A stretch of DNA of 64,000 nucleotides, taken from positions 8,725,271-8,789,270 of the forward strand of contig OY992834.1 in the NCBI GenBank assembly GCA_963921425.1, written 5' to 3'. Below are positions 22,438 to 35,309 of this stretch, one piece after another (position 1 is the stretch's first letter; each line of letters starts with the position of its first letter). The translations under genes and the position numbers were made by a program. Under the pieces are notes generated by a model. That model was given only the letters and a program-made list of their open reading frames with translations. It had not been told where the DNA came from and searched no databases. The DNA comes from Dryas octopetala (lineage: Eukaryota; Streptophyta; Magnoliopsida; Rosales; Rosaceae).

Positions 22438-25400
22438 CTAATCCGACTCTTCAGCTAGAAATACTTTGCTCAGAAACTCTTGAAAGCGAGAAGAATAGGC
22501 TTTGGGGTTCACTGTTTTGATGGACTTGGAGTCATATTTTATCGCCTTGCAAGCATGCTCAATGCGCTTGATCACATTGTAATTCTGACAAAGATCTATT
22601 ATTCCAAAGAATAAAATAACGTTGTAGCATTCCTGTGCTCTGGACCTATATGATTTACTTTCCATTTCATTCCTAAGGGCCCGGACAGCACGTGCTGGCA
22701 GTCTCTGACCAAATTTAAAACCAGGCCTGCAGTAGAAGAATAATGAGCTATTGATGATCAATTTTGCGTTGAACATCTGAATACGAAATTTGTAATTACA
22801 AGTTTTCTCATCATTCTTATTTAATCTCCAAGATTGTTTTTTTCCTTTTATCTCTGAAACTGTTGAACTGAGTACTGACCACCAACAAAACCATCCCAAA
22901 CTCAACATAGGTTTGTTATGTCTCAAGGTGACAAGTGGAAAAGAAGAACATAAAGCAGTGACAAGGTGACAAGTAAGCAACAGATCAGTAGCTGCGTTGG
23001 CAAGAAAATATCGCTGGAAATTTGTTAGGTTGTTCTGTTATTTGAATTGTAAAGCCACAGCGTTGTTTTAAAAGAACAGGGGTTATAATAACAGATCCCT
23101 TGAAGAAGTAATAAGATCATTGAGGCTCTGCTGGAGAGATAATTCCAGTCATTGGCTATTCCATTTCATTCTTTCATTTACATACCAACTTTGGCAGGGC
23201 TAAGCCTTGAAAAATTAGTATCAGAGCAGTTTGTCCTTGATGCCAAAGAAAGCAAGGGAAATTACAACAGATTTTCAAGAATGTAGACAAGATTTGAATT
23301 AGGAAGAGTTCGTGTGCCTTCTGCCATTGCTATCTTTAGCATCCAGGACAAACCACTCTGATATTGGAATGTAAATGAAAGAATGTAAGAAATGAAATGG
23401 AAGAGCAAATGACAGGAGTTATCTCTCCAGTAGAGCCTCAATGATCTAATACTTCAATGAATCTGTTGCTGCAACCCCCTGTTTTATTTATAATACAAAG
23501 TGGCTTTTACAATTCAAGTAACAGTCCTAAAAATCTTCTGACTATATTTCCATGCCAACTCAGTTGTTTCAGCACAATTCTAAGCCAACTTCAATTCTAT
23601 ATTTAAGCCAAAAAAAACCAGTCCAAACCTACTTTATCTTCTAGTTATGATTGACTATGTGGCAAGCTTATATCATGGAGGCAGCCAGCCATCTTTCATG
23701 AAAAGTTCCTAATGCCTTCTTGAGGAAGAAAGGCAATACATAAAATATACCTGTCAAGTAGATCACAAATATCGGCAAAAGTTAACTCTGAGTTTACATG
23801 TCCTTCTGAAGTATTATCCGTTTTCTTTTTGGTATCAGAAATTTTGGAAGTTCTTTTATCAGTTGAGCCTGCCAAAAAAAGACATGGATTCTTTATATTT
23901 ATTGTTATCATAATTGCAAATACCTATGAGAGAAAAGGATGAAAGGAAAAGAGTTCATAAACACATGTACAAAAAGGAACAATCACCGAAAATAAGAATT
24001 GAGGATTAAGACAAATGCATTTCTTAAATTCCTGAATAGATCAAACAATTTGGCAACTGGATACCTTAAATGTCTTGTACAATATAAATACCTGCTTTAT
24101 TAGCATATATCTAGTGGTACATTAATGATTCATGATGAGTAACATATTTGAAAGACTTGAACCAACAAGGAGAATCAATCATATGTTCAACTGATTAAAA
24201 AATATGCGTTTCTTTACTAACACTATATTTGGCACAACAACAAGAACAGGAAAAGTAAAATACCATCAGACTTCTAAAATTTCTGTACTCGTTTTCTACA
24301 TAAAATTTCAGTGTCTGGTGACTTTATTTATTCCCATATTTTAGAATTTCCTTTATCTGCATAACTTCTGTATCACAAAAGATCTATGGATCTTTTGAAA
24401 ATGAACGTACACTAAGTGAGAGAGGACCATTAATGAGGAGAACCACCTTCATGTGAAGCTACTATGTGTATACCAAGCAATAAACTATAATCCATGATGC
24501 CCTCAGCTTCCAAAAACTCACAGTCATGCTTGATTTGCCTATACAAAAAAAGAAGAAGAAGGATGTCAATAAGGAAAAAAAATAGATTCATATATCAGAA
24601 ACGGAAAGGGTCTATGTATCTTTCAACCTTAATTTTGTCTTCTGAGATTAATGTGCATTTTTTGTCAAGATGATAAGCTATTCAATCAAATTTCTGTATT
24701 AGATACCACTACCAAAATTCATCAAGCCAATCATGTGTGATGAGGACAAGGTAATTACTTAGAATCAGTACTATATGATGGAATGCATTGCTAAATTTAT
24801 ATTGCACAGTTCAAACTAATGTCATTCCCCTTTTTCTCCATTAGAAATTACCTTGGCAAGAAAACAATATCATTTTGTGGTCTACCTTAAATAGCAGTGG
24901 CAACATAGGCTCAATTTTATATTTTTAGCAATGAGATACAAAACAGATAATTTGTGAAGCAGCTGCAGTGCATAACAGAGAAGTAAAGTTTCGTGATTCA
25001 GAAGATCTCTTGACATCCAATAGGTAAAATGGTGTAAAAAACAATATTATTTTTTCGTCTACCTCTGGAAGATTACACAGGCAATATGGCCACAACAACT
25101 AAAACAACTATAGAAATAGACAATTAGTTGAGCAGCTGTTGTACATAACAGAAAATAAAGTTCCCTTATTCAGAAGATCTCCAGACATCCAATAGGTAGA
25201 GTGGACTACTTTTTTTATTATTAGAATAGGAGACAAATTGAGCTCAAAGCTTCTTCGAAACTTCTACTTTAAGTCATAAAAGTAAAATAAATAATCAAGG
25301 CATCAATGCAACCCTCAAGTACAGCACTTGCTAATCACTAATATCCACCAATTTCAAACTGAACTCAAGTTTTATGCATATAAGTTTCCTTATGCACAGA

Positions 25401-27354
25401 TGTGCTGGGCAATGACCAGTAGAGAGAGGGACTTACGCTAAGAGCCGAGCTCGGACTATTGGATCCAGGTAAAAGCAAAAATCAAAATCCAGATCCTTAA
25501 GTATGGCTGTCTCATGTTTGAGTGTCTTGTTGCCGGCCCGGCCTTTTGAAGAGCCTTTGAGATCATAGACCTTATATATGCAAATTTCTGATGGCAATAT
25601 GCTTCGACAAACAGCAAAGTAAACCTGCTCATTACAAGTAACTATTAATGCATAAACAGAATATGAGTTTCTTTTTTGGTCAGACAAATGTCAATGCTAA
25701 TTAAAGGAAGATTCTGTAGGATAAAATTTGTCCATGTAGGTTGGAATTTCATAGTATAGCTCTTTTTGAATACCCTTATTAATCAAGTTGGACTACCTGA
25801 GATGGTGGAAGCAACCACCTTACATGGTACCTCCACCCTGCAAGGCTATAAAATCCCTTCACTGGGTTAACAAGATAAACCCAAGACCAGCATAAGTGTA
25901 ATAATCATATGCAATTTTTATATATATATATATTATGTTCGCTCTATCAACCCAATTATAGTGCATTTAATTTTAATAAGAAAACTTCAACTTTGAGGTA
26001 CTAAGAAGATCATACCTTAATACCTCCGGCTGGCCTGACAACATGAAGTCCATACAGTTTGGTTAATAATGAGGCCCCATGCTTCTTAACATGGCGGTAG
26101 TAGTTGGGAAGCATCTCTAGGTATACCTACGTGTAAAGTTAAACATAGTAAATTGCTTAGACTAATGATAAAGATTTCATTAACTTTACATCAGAACTTC
26201 AAAATTCATAAAGAAATCTTTTGAAACACAAATATTTTGGATAGGCTATGAGTTCAGGCTTTTCCCGATCATACAACAAGAAAAACGATGAGAGAGAAAA
26301 AGAGGCAGGGAGAGAGAATCATCTCAGAAATAAGTAATAACTCCTGTTAAGTCCAAAAAAAAGGCAGAAACAAATTCTCAGCTTACAGGATTCATTTATA
26401 CAAACAGCAAAATTGTTTCCGTGAAAAGTGTATATAATCAATAGTATGGCTAGTAACTTGTCAACTGTTAATGGTAAAATGCCACCAGTGATTCATCTTA
26501 TTACCTTCAGTTCAGATTTCCGCAGGGTTTTAATCTCAAACTGTTTGTCGTTGGCCAATAAAAACACCCTACCATATTTTCCTGGTAAAGCAACCTCCCT
26601 TAGAACTTCGTCTCCACATATTGACAGCTGGTAGTCGGCATAGTCAATATTGTCAAGCTCCAGCATACGTCTGGAAACAATCTGTTAGTTACAAATTTCG
26701 AAAAATTGGAAGATAGTAACACACACACACACACACATTTTTAGATTCATAAATGTATCTATACATACATATGCATAGCATACGTACATACATGCATGAA
26801 TGAACATGTATTAGAACTGTTCTAGCTGTATATGATCATAAAAAGTGGCCTTAAAGGAGGTTGGCTTTAGTTTCAATTAGTTTTCCAAGGTGCAAATCTT
26901 CACCAATTGTGTTTAGCCCAGAAACTCTCAAGTTTAAGCCCAAAATGATTTTTCATACCCTGTCTAGCATGACTATTTCATGTGACCATTTCTTTCTCCC
27001 ATGGGCGAAGATCAAGTAAGCTACTTTTAATGGTTAAACTGACAACTTCCAAGGTATGGTTCAGATTATGCACCTTAGTTCTGCATTTCAGTAATTTTCC
27101 ATTGCTTTAATTTATTACATAGCATCACTTCTAAAAAAATGAACAGAGAAACTTAACAGATTAAATGTAATTTGAAATATAAATACATTTGAAAGAAAAT
27201 TGAGGAACCTGAAAACTGCAGGACTGTAATCTTTCCATTCAAAGTCAGTTGTGACAAAAGGAAAATGAAGACAATCCTGTCTAGCATATTTTATACAGTT
27301 AGTTTTAGTTGCTTTGAAGTCAGCCGGTGAAAGCTCCTCTTTTAGAAGCTCCAT
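22438..27354 (-). CDS. Phosphatidylinositol 4-phosphate 5-kinase, MORN-less PIP5K10/11 type (7 coding exons)
   Basis: Coding exons on the minus strand are 27,354-27,209, 26,670-26,505, 26,126-26,016, 25,624-25,437, 24,538-24,447, 23,868-23,751 and 22,726-22,438. All junctions are GT-AG and phases agree, giving 369 residues. The protein is essentially one PIPK catalytic domain: [54 protein letters not shown] (the DLKGS motif), [24 protein letters not shown] and [12 protein letters not shown], ending [18 protein letters not shown]. It would phosphorylate PtdIns4P to PtdIns(4,5)P2 at membranes. It lacks the N-terminal MORN repeats of PIP5K1-9, as in Arabidopsis PIP5K10/11 (about 400 residues, pollen-expressed). 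A 5' UTR intron (about 28,429-27,362) is likely: AAAG^GTAATG upstream and TTTTGCAG^GC 7 nt before the start codon. The donor of coding exon 1 (CAG^GTTCCT) is weak. Confidence 0.92.
23036..23523. mobile_element. Inverted pair of Copia-type LTR/PBS remnants in the kinase gene's sixth intron
   Basis: The left arm starts TGTTATTTGAATTGTAAA and runs through CATTGAGGCTCTGCTGGAG to TTCTTTCATTTACAT. The right arm (about 23,369-23,523) is its reverse complement with scattered changes. Inside each arm a sequence like the initiator-tRNA-Met primer site follows: TATCAGAGCAGTTTGTCC on the left, the complement of AATATCAGAGTGGTTTGTCC on the right. So two LTR plus leader pieces face each other. It is non-coding and lies between coding exons 6 and 7. 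Confidence 0.7.
24840..25210. repeat. Old tandem duplication in an intron
   Basis: Two units of about 170-190 bp share AACAATAT.ATTTT, GTCTACCT, GAGCAGCTG..GTACATAACAGA and TTCAGAAGATCTC..GACATCC. They sit in the intron between coding exons 4 and 5 of the kinase gene. The units have diverged strongly. Confidence 0.6.
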
Positions 27355-29370
27355 AGATTGCCTGCAAAATGTTCTAAATTGGATCAGCATTTCAAAGTAG
27401 ACAATGCTACACTTTGAGTTTGTTAGCCACAAATATGTCACAGGTTACAACAAAGATTTAATGAATACTGATTACTGCACTTGTCAGCTGTACATCACAC
27501 TTTAGTCCCCCGATATCTATGGTAATGTGGTCCACGAGCCACACCCAGTTCAATTACAAATCATTTTAAACTACATAATATAAGGGATCTTCTAATATGT
27601 CATTCGTTCACATAAAATGTACTAAAAAAAAATAAAAAAGCATATTACATTTCTGCATTACAGAAAGAATTTGAAATGAGCAACAAAGTGATGCCACGAA
27701 CAAGAGATGTTTTGGTTTCACATAGATCTGTGACAACTTATCTGTTATGTATATCAATACAATTACCATAAGATATGAGGTTATCAGGCCCTTAAGAGAT
27801 CTCTTTTTCGGTTGGTCCAAAAAGACTAATTAACATCCTAGTCTTTCATTCAAAGTGACTTTTATGCCCTTCAGGCACCAATTTAGCTGCAACTTACTCA
27901 TTCCTAGATATTCATATCCACATTGATCACAAGAACACCTCAAGCATATGATCAAGCAGCTGTTTTGCACCCTCCTATTTCCTCTTTTTCTTTTTCGATA
28001 ACCTCCTATTTCATTTATCACTTTCTTAATTGCTTTATCAATCTTGTAAAACACTAATCCAGTTCCTCTTTACATATTAATTGAAACGAAAAGAAATCTC
28101 TTTTATTTGAATAATCGAAATTAGATTACCATACAAACAATCGAACTTCATTGAAGAACAAAAAAGATATAAACTTGAAGCAAAATTGCAAATGGGACTT
28201 CCTGTATCTGGCATTATCAAACCTACCAATTAAAAAAGAATGAAAGGGAAAATCCTAGAAAGAGAAGCAGCAAAGAAATCCAGCAATTCAAAACCAAACA
28301 TTGAAACCCAAAAGCACCCTTTGGCTTTAATATCTCTGACACATACCCCCAAAAGAAAAAAACCCCAAAAATAAATTTCAGAAAATGAAAGAAAACCCAT
28401 CAAAAGGAAGACAGATTATGCAACATTACCTTTGTGAGAAAGCTGTGATTTTAAAATTCCAAGAATTTAGTGGCCAAAAAAAATTCCAAGAATTTTGCAA
28501 GGCAATTAGGGAAGAAGGGGGTTTGTTTTGGTTTCCTCTATGGTTTTTGCTTCTGCATCAGCTTTAAAATTTCAGCTTTAGTTATGGCCACGGTTTTGAC
28601 AGAGGATTGCCCATCGGAACTGATTACTGAAACCACTTTTACGCGCGCTCGGAATCTTAACGGAAATGCCGTTTTTGGAATAGGAAATAACTTACCTTTA
28701 CCGGGATGCCAAGTCAGCAATAAATTACCCGGTGACAGGGCAGATTGGCATCCCGGTGACACAGAGAAGTTTCTATATTTAGAATATAACATCAACAAAA
28801 TTTCACGTTCGGTTGGTGAGAATGTAACCTTAACGGTTCATTTTTTTAAGAAAGTGAATATGACTGATTTGATATATCAATTCAATAACATGATAACACA
28901 TATGTTATTATACTTAAGAATTAATTATCCTAGGCTACCTTTGCTTATTGTTTTTACTATTCAGTACACCAATTAATTTTATTTAACAATAAGATAAGTT
29001 GCAGCTTAGGTAGCTTATTTTGAAATCTGATCAATTGTCATTTTATTTCCTTTTTGTCTTTCTCTTTCTTCTCTCTCTCCCCCGCTATGTCTCTCTTCTT
29101 TTTCCTCTTCATCATCTTCTTGTTCTTCTTGTTCTTCTTGTTCTTTTTCGCAGAGCAAGCACCTCTGGGACGAACACCACTACCACGAGCAACGCTGCTG
29201 TCAATGGCCTTGAAAATCTCAACGCCGACCAAGAAAAAATGGATCTGCTCCGAGCTCAATCGAAGCCTTTTGGATCTGCTCTGACCACTCCGGCTTCTTC
29301 TCGATTAGGCATGATTACAGCTCGTGGTAGACTCCTACTTTGATTTCTTATCAGTAGAAAGTTCTTGATT

Positions 29371-29760
29371 TTTTTTTTTAGCTCAGTTTCTAAAACTGCA
29401 ATTTCTGGAACGTTGTATGTGAACTGAAATTGCAGTTTAGGCAAGCTCGCAGTTGCAGTTACTAATTACAAATGAAACTGCAGTTTATTGCAGACTTGTG
29501 TTGCAGTTACTAACTGCAGTTTCTGAAACTGTAGTTTATTTGAAATTGCAAGCTTGCTGTTGCAGTTACTAATTGCAACTGTAGTTTTTTTTTTTTAAGC
29601 TCAGTTCTGAAACTGCAATTTCTGGAACGCTATAAGTGAACTGAAACTGCAGTTTATTGAAGTTGCAACTGCAGATCATGTGTAGATGCAGGTGAAACTG
29701 CAGATTGTGTAGATGCAGATGAAACTGCAGATCAAGTGTAGATGCAAGTGAAACAAAGTT
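29371..29760. repeat. CTGCAGTTT-rich tandem repeat block
   Basis: A unit beginning TTTTAGCTCAGTTTCT and containing GAAACTGCAATTTCTGGAAC is present twice about 214 bp apart (29,371 and 29,585). The second part adds about three copies of a 27-bp unit like GTGTAGATGCAGGTGAAAC. The motif GAAACTGCAGTTT and relatives recur throughout. Confidence 0.75.
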
Positions 29761-30489
29761 GCATAGGGATCTAGCAAGTTTGTAGCATGTGGCCCGCAAA
29801 AGAAGAATGAGCTGTTGAATTTTTATAGAATGTGGCTCGCAAAGAAATAATGGAGCTTTGGGTGTGTTTGATTAAGAAAAAAAGTTGTCAGTACGTATTT
29901 ATTAATGGACTCTATACTTAATTACATAAAATTTTCTTTAATTTCAAGATAAAACTTATCTCAAGGGATACTAAATCAGTCCCTATTCCTGTTATAGATA
30001 ATATTTTTCTTCCATTTTTAATCGACTATTTTGCCTTTGCACTTGATATGTTCAAAATGCTAATAGGATGTCCATCCTGGTCCTTTTTTATTTTCGATGA
30101 AAAAACCGCAATTTAAATCCCATCATGGATTCATGGTCAAAATTCCATTGTTTGACATCTTAATCCAATTAGTTATTTGACTTATTTCGTTTATAAAATT
30201 GTAGGGCCTCTCACAGTCACGATTATAGTTCAATTCTTATTTTCTCACATTTTTAATAGAAAACAAATTATTTACAAAATTAAGTTTGAATTCAAACATA
30301 CAAATATGCATTGATGGAGCCATTTACTTAAGTGAGAATTTGTGTTGATTATAAAAGAACAAAAAAGTTAGAATCTATGCTTAAATTGTTCCCTTACACT
30401 AGCCAACAAGCTAAAGAAATTGTCAACCTTTTTCAAAAATAGAGTATGGAAAATTTATTTATATATTATTCTTTAATTGCATTTTTTTA

Positions 30490-30796
30490 GAGCATCTTTA
30501 ATCATTTTCTAAACATTTTCCTAAATTTAATTTGGGGCAAAATGATATAAAACAGAGCTCCAATCATTCCGTAAAATCTTCCAAAATTTGAGATTTCTCT
30601 AAAATTTTCTCTAAATCAAGTTAAATGGACGAGACTCTTCAAACTCTCCCCAAACCTCCAATAATCATATTTTAGACTAAAAATCAAAACAAAATAAAAA
30701 TACATGAAAAATTTTAACTTTAGCATTAGAGAACTTTTTTTCCTAAATTATCCTCAAATTGAAAAAAGAAACATAGGAAAATGACTGGAGATGCTC
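30490..30796. mobile_element. Tourist-like (PIF/Harbinger) MITE, 307 bp
   Basis: The ends are GAGCATCTTTAATCATTTTC and the complement of the right end, GAGCATCTCCAGTCATTTTC. TTA lies directly on both sides (30,487-30,489 and 30,797-30,799). A 3-bp TTA/TAA duplication is typical of PIF/Harbinger derivatives. The GAGCATCT end is common among plant MITEs. Confidence 0.75.
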
Positions 30797-32369
30797 TTAT
30801 AAAAAATAAGAAAATCTTTTGGATGCTCTTATGGATGCTCTTATACTAATGCTTTTTTCATTAGTAGAGAATCTTTTGCTTTTATAAAAAATAAATGAAA
30901 GATTTTTGTCATCACCTAAATGGACCATTGGACTTATTTTATAGAAGGAAATAGAAAATTAGTACATATTGCACCAAAGCTATGAGCCTATGGCTTATTC
31001 ATTGTAATGATCTAATTGGGCGTTTTAGATTCTAATGTCTTGAAACTGGCCATCACTTCTGTTTGAACAAATCAATCTCATAAAAGGAATTATACATCAT
31101 GTAATTTCATTAACAAAACAAATAAAATGGTAATTAAAGGTTTTTCAAGGGGGAGGGGGGTGAAGTGAGAATTTCAATGGGTGATAATAGAAAAATAAAT
31201 TTTTTTTAATAGGGATATTCTAGCCTCTGAATCTCAAATCTCAGCCCCAGATTCCATGAAAGCCAAGGCATTTGATTCATCTGAATAAGAAATAAGAATT
31301 TAAGAAAGAGGTTTTATATTTGGTAGGAGGCACAAGGCAATGTCCATTTGGAAAAGGCAGCATCATGTGGTAACATCATTCACTAAATCATAATCTTCCA
31401 TCGTCACATCTCCACCAAGCAAAATCCACCTCCCTAAAAGCAAGTGTGCAGCTTCGTCACTTCTCAACCAACCCACACAAGCCATTCAAGGCAAGCTGTC
31501 AACCTGATACCTCCACTTTTAAAATGCAAAATCCCACATCAAAATTTTCAATTATTTTACGTTGAAAACACGTGCCCTTGCAGAAAAGATAGCACAACGA
31601 GAGAAAGGTGCTGAAAGGCTTCATCATTGGCTCATTGCCAGAAATAGATGTTCAGTTCCTTTGTGCTAAGGAAAACATATCCAAAATCATGGGTGTTTGA
31701 AATCAAAATGGCCCCCTAAGCATATGCATGTAACAGGAGATAAACTTACACCTGTTGTATACAAGTGTTCATACTACCAGTGTCTCACATTCATTGGTCA
31801 CCTATTGGATACAACATGGTATGTACCAGCGTCTCACATTTGAACATCATGTGACCAATGAGTATCTCACATTCATTGGTTATGTTATGGTTACATAGAG
31901 AAAAGGTTTTTCTCAATTACATTACGCACATATGCGAGACACTCGTATAGGACAGGTAGTAAGTTTTTCTCATGTAACAGACTGCCACAAAGAGTTTACG
32001 CATGCAAAATTTAATATCTAAAGAGGATGGTGAGGAGTTTATGCTTTGTGTGAGAAAATGAAGCTCTTGAAAGGGGGTACAAGTCAGGATTGTAGCAGAA
32101 AAAAACAAGCACATAGATTCATGTGAATAAAAGATACATGTCAGGAACTCAGGATTGTATTTACTAGCGCGGTATTTCCAATGCAAAGAATAATATACCC
32201 ATAACCATGAATGAGCAGCTTTATCTGCAGGTACATTATGTATACAACTTTTAATACACAGATGTCGTTGTGACTGAAAACTAATGGGAAAAGAAAACAA
32301 GGGTAAAACGCAGAAATTTCAGACAAATGGCTGGGGTCTATACCACCATCAATCCACTGGGAAAACATA

Positions 32370-33593
32370 TCAGGGAGAAATTTCAAGCCTTGGTTCAAAA
32401 CAAAAACCAGTAAAGAGCTGAAGTGGGAACCTCTTTGTCACCGGGCACTTCTGCGACCATTTCCAATGTTTCAGGTTCATGTCAAAGACAAGAAGAGCAG
32501 GAGCTCCATAGCTCTGGATGTATAAGAGGTCATCTGTGCCGCTGCTGGCAAAAACTTCATCAAACTCTCCAAATCCTTGGAAAAACTTATGAGGCATACG
32601 AGCAATCTCTTGCCACTCTTTCCCATTTAGAACCCAGATTCCAATCCCCTTAATTATGTCAGGCCGATCTGGTTTACCAATTCCTCCCACCATAACCAGC
32701 TTCTCCTTCAAGTTCATCAGACGGCCACAAGTGAGAGCACAAGGTACAGCAATAAAATTCTGTATCAACAACCCATGAGAAGGCCGAGCAGAGAGATTAT
32801 ATGCAATTAGGCCATGACGATTTTCCGGTGTCCCACCCCCAGTTGAGTAAATCAAGAAGTACAAAACCCCATCACAGATTACACTCTCATCCCCACCTCT
32901 CCATCCTCCCAGAGCTTCTGTCAAAGAGTTAACCCACATCATTGTTTCTGAATCATAAATATGAATGGAAACATCCCATTGGAAAAAATTTCCAGGAACT
33001 AGCTTAGATTTCACAATTGTGATAGTATAACCATGTGACTTCCTGTTAACAGAGATTGCCAGTGCACTGTAATCAGAAAATCTCAAGCCGGGGGGGTCCT
33101 CCAGTTTCTTGCATATTTTAGTAACAGGGTTGCAGACATACAACTCACTTCGACTCTCATTGTCCATAAAGCAAACCAAACCACATGATGAAGCAATGAA
33201 CCAATTTGATGTCTCAATGCAGGGGAGCTCAATACCATACCACTTTCTAAGGACAGGATCATATGCATAACCAATTGGTTCATTAGAGCTGGTAAACATA
33301 AAATACCAAGGTTTTTGTGATAGCACCCGTGAAAAGTTCCATAAAAACCTTCTTGAACTAACAATCTCATACCATTTTTTGCACACACAACGTGCTCTGA
33401 AAATGCTTGCAATTGGTAGATAGGCTAGGATCCGTTCCAACAGGTCATCAGGAAGAATCATGTCAACCAAAACCACAGTAGCTTCTTTATTTCCTTCATC
33501 ACTGAGCTCTGAGAATGAATCAAAATCCCCAATCTCTTTAACTCTTGCCATGTCATCAAAGCAGTGGCTAAACCATGATGTTTCTCCCTCCAT
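32370..33593 (-). CDS. F-box protein, At5g15710-like
   Basis: A single coding exon of 407 residues. The start is set at MEGETSWF rather than 12 codons upstream, because the upstream part is in frame with an intron acceptor (ATGTGCAG^GTTTTT at 33,617/33,616) and family members begin MEGE. Residues 45-87 are the F-box (DMILPDDLLERILAYLPIAS..RCVCKKW). The rest is the F-box-associated, kelch-like region with YVCNPVTK and GGRLMNL-type segments and WQEIARMPHKF. It would be the substrate-binding subunit of an SCF ubiquitin ligase, contacting SKP1 through the F-box. The substrate is unknown. An inferred 5' UTR intron of about 1.35 kb has its donor at 34,970/34,969 (AAAG^GTGTGC). Confidence 0.92.
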   Translation of the reverse strand: MEGETSWFSHCFDDMARVKEIGDFDSFSELSDEGNKEATVVLVDMILPDDLLERILAYLPIASIFRARCVCKKWYEIVSSRRFLWNFSRVLSQKPWYFMFTSSNEPIGYAYDPVLRKWYGIELPCIETSNWFIASSCGLVCFMDNESRSELYVCNPVTKICKKLEDPPGLRFSDYSALAISVNRKSHGYTITIVKSKLVPGNFFQWDVSIHIYDSETMMWVNSLTEALGGWRGGDESVICDGVLYFLIYSTGGGTPENRHGLIAYNLSARPSHGLLIQNFIAVPCALTCGRLMNLKEKLVMVGGIGKPDRPDIIKGIGIWVLNGKEWQEIARMPHKFFQGFGEFDEVFASSGTDDLLYIQSYGAPALLVFDMNLKHWKWSQKCPVTKRFPLQLFTGFCFEPRLEISP

Positions 33594-35258
33594 GATCAGG
33601 AGTAAACAGAAAAAACCTGCACATAGCAATAAAATGAAACGAGATCAGAGCCTCTTACCACTACACAAAACAAGGATCATGAGATTACAATCACCTGAGA
33701 ATATATTAAATAAGAGACCAGTGTTCTAAACCAATACGAATTAGAACCTGACAACACTTCAAAATCAGAGGAATTAGGATGGCATATCAATTCCAGATGT
33801 CAGATAGAATAAGCCTGTCATCTAATTAGGATTGATTAACTAGAGACAATATTGCTCCCATCTACCTTTGAAATAATTAAAAAATATATATTCACATAAG
33901 AGAAAAGGAACATGCTTCAGACTCATCAAAAAGCTACATATAAGCAAGTATCGACATGCTGATCTCAGATAAAGTACAATCCTCAAGCCAGCCAATGATA
34001 GTTATGTGCAAAAAAAAAAAAAAAAAGACAAATTAAGTGCATTCAAAATTAATCCACCTCCTAAGATTCTAATTCCTCATTTCCATGGCAAGGATTCATA
34101 TACAGAGTATCCAAACCGATTTCCAGGCAATAAGAAATGACTTGATAAACCTTCAAGCATTCCATTAGATAAAATAAAAAAAAGAGAAGAAGAAGATATT
34201 TGAAGTTCAGATGCTTTAGGTGATTGAACACTGGAAATTCAATAAAGAAAATCCCATATCTCCAAATTACAGATATGATAGAGAATGCAGCATAACAAAA
34301 TTATATCTTATAAATGTCAGAAAGAATATTTTCATACCAGAAAGAAAAAAATCAAGTTCAGCTAACTAATTATTAATCGAATATGATGAGATTGCATGAA
34401 ATGATGCAAACCCAGAAGGAAATGATATCAAATTAAAATGCATACACAGGGAAGGTCATAGTATCGGAAAAAGAATACTTCTCAACAGCATAAGACCAAT
34501 AATAATTGAAAATTCCATAACCCACATTCAAGTACCTTTGAGACAAAAAAAAAATATAAAAAAATGGAAACCAATGAATCACGAGTACAAAGAGTGAAAG
34601 CCATTAAAAAAGACAACACCCAAATGATTAGATTAAAACAAAAACAAGTTCTGTTTTTTCAAAGAGAACAGCTTTTCGTAGTCTCTAGAAAAAATTACAA
34701 AAAAATAATCTTAATCTTGACATCGAACCCTAAGAGTGATTTGTGACTTGAACTAATAAAATAATGTTCGATGAGGAACGATTAGTCTATGGATACCTAT
34801 CAATCAAACATCAAAACCCCACAAAACTAGAAAGCAATAACATCAACAAACTTAAACATATACCAAACATTGATGACACAACCAGATCAGTTTAAGGCAT
34901 AAAAACCAAATTTTCACAACAGCAAAAGCAGAAAAGTACTTCAGAAAACGAAACCCATCAAGCGCACACCTTTGTTTCAATTGTCTGAAGCCTCTTCCAC
35001 TGTCACTGACCAAATGGGTTTGCTTAGATTTGTTCCAGAGACTCGATATCAACACCAGCGAGAACTAAATGGGCCAAAAAGATTGAAATTTCACGGACTA
35101 ACCCTTCTTAAAGAAACTAAGAAAGCATAGCCAAAACGAGATGGGCTATGCCAAAAGCACAAGCTTTCCTTCAAATGGTAGACAACCATGAACATGGGTT
35201 GCTCTAGATTTGGCTGATAACCATGCCTCAGCAACCCAATTAGAAAGAGAAGAGATTT

Positions 35259-35272
35259 AGAGAGAGAGAGAG

Positions 35273-35303
<31 letters not shown>

Positions 35304-35304
35304 A
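35259..35304. repeat. (GA)n(TA)n compound microsatellite
   Basis: GA repeats run directly into about 12 TA units, in the presumed promoter or leader of the F-box gene. Confidence 0.9.
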
Positions 35305-35309
35305 GCGAT

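Larger units (their letters stand above)
28600..32369. other. Intergenic DNA between kinase and F-box genes
   Basis: Holds a GC-richer block (28,590-28,770) with the perfect 13-bp inverted repeat ACCGGGATGCCAA / TTGGCATCCCGGT, a CTGCAGTTT-rich repeat block and a Tourist-like MITE (listed separately). Short direct repeats containing CTCACATTCATTGGT occur near 31,780-31,890. No coding region is supported. Confidence 0.45.

Noticed and set aside
28470..28976. 168-codon frame on the plus strand
   Set aside because: It overlaps the presumed leader of the minus-strand kinase gene, has no recognisable domain and its second half is plain AT-rich DNA.
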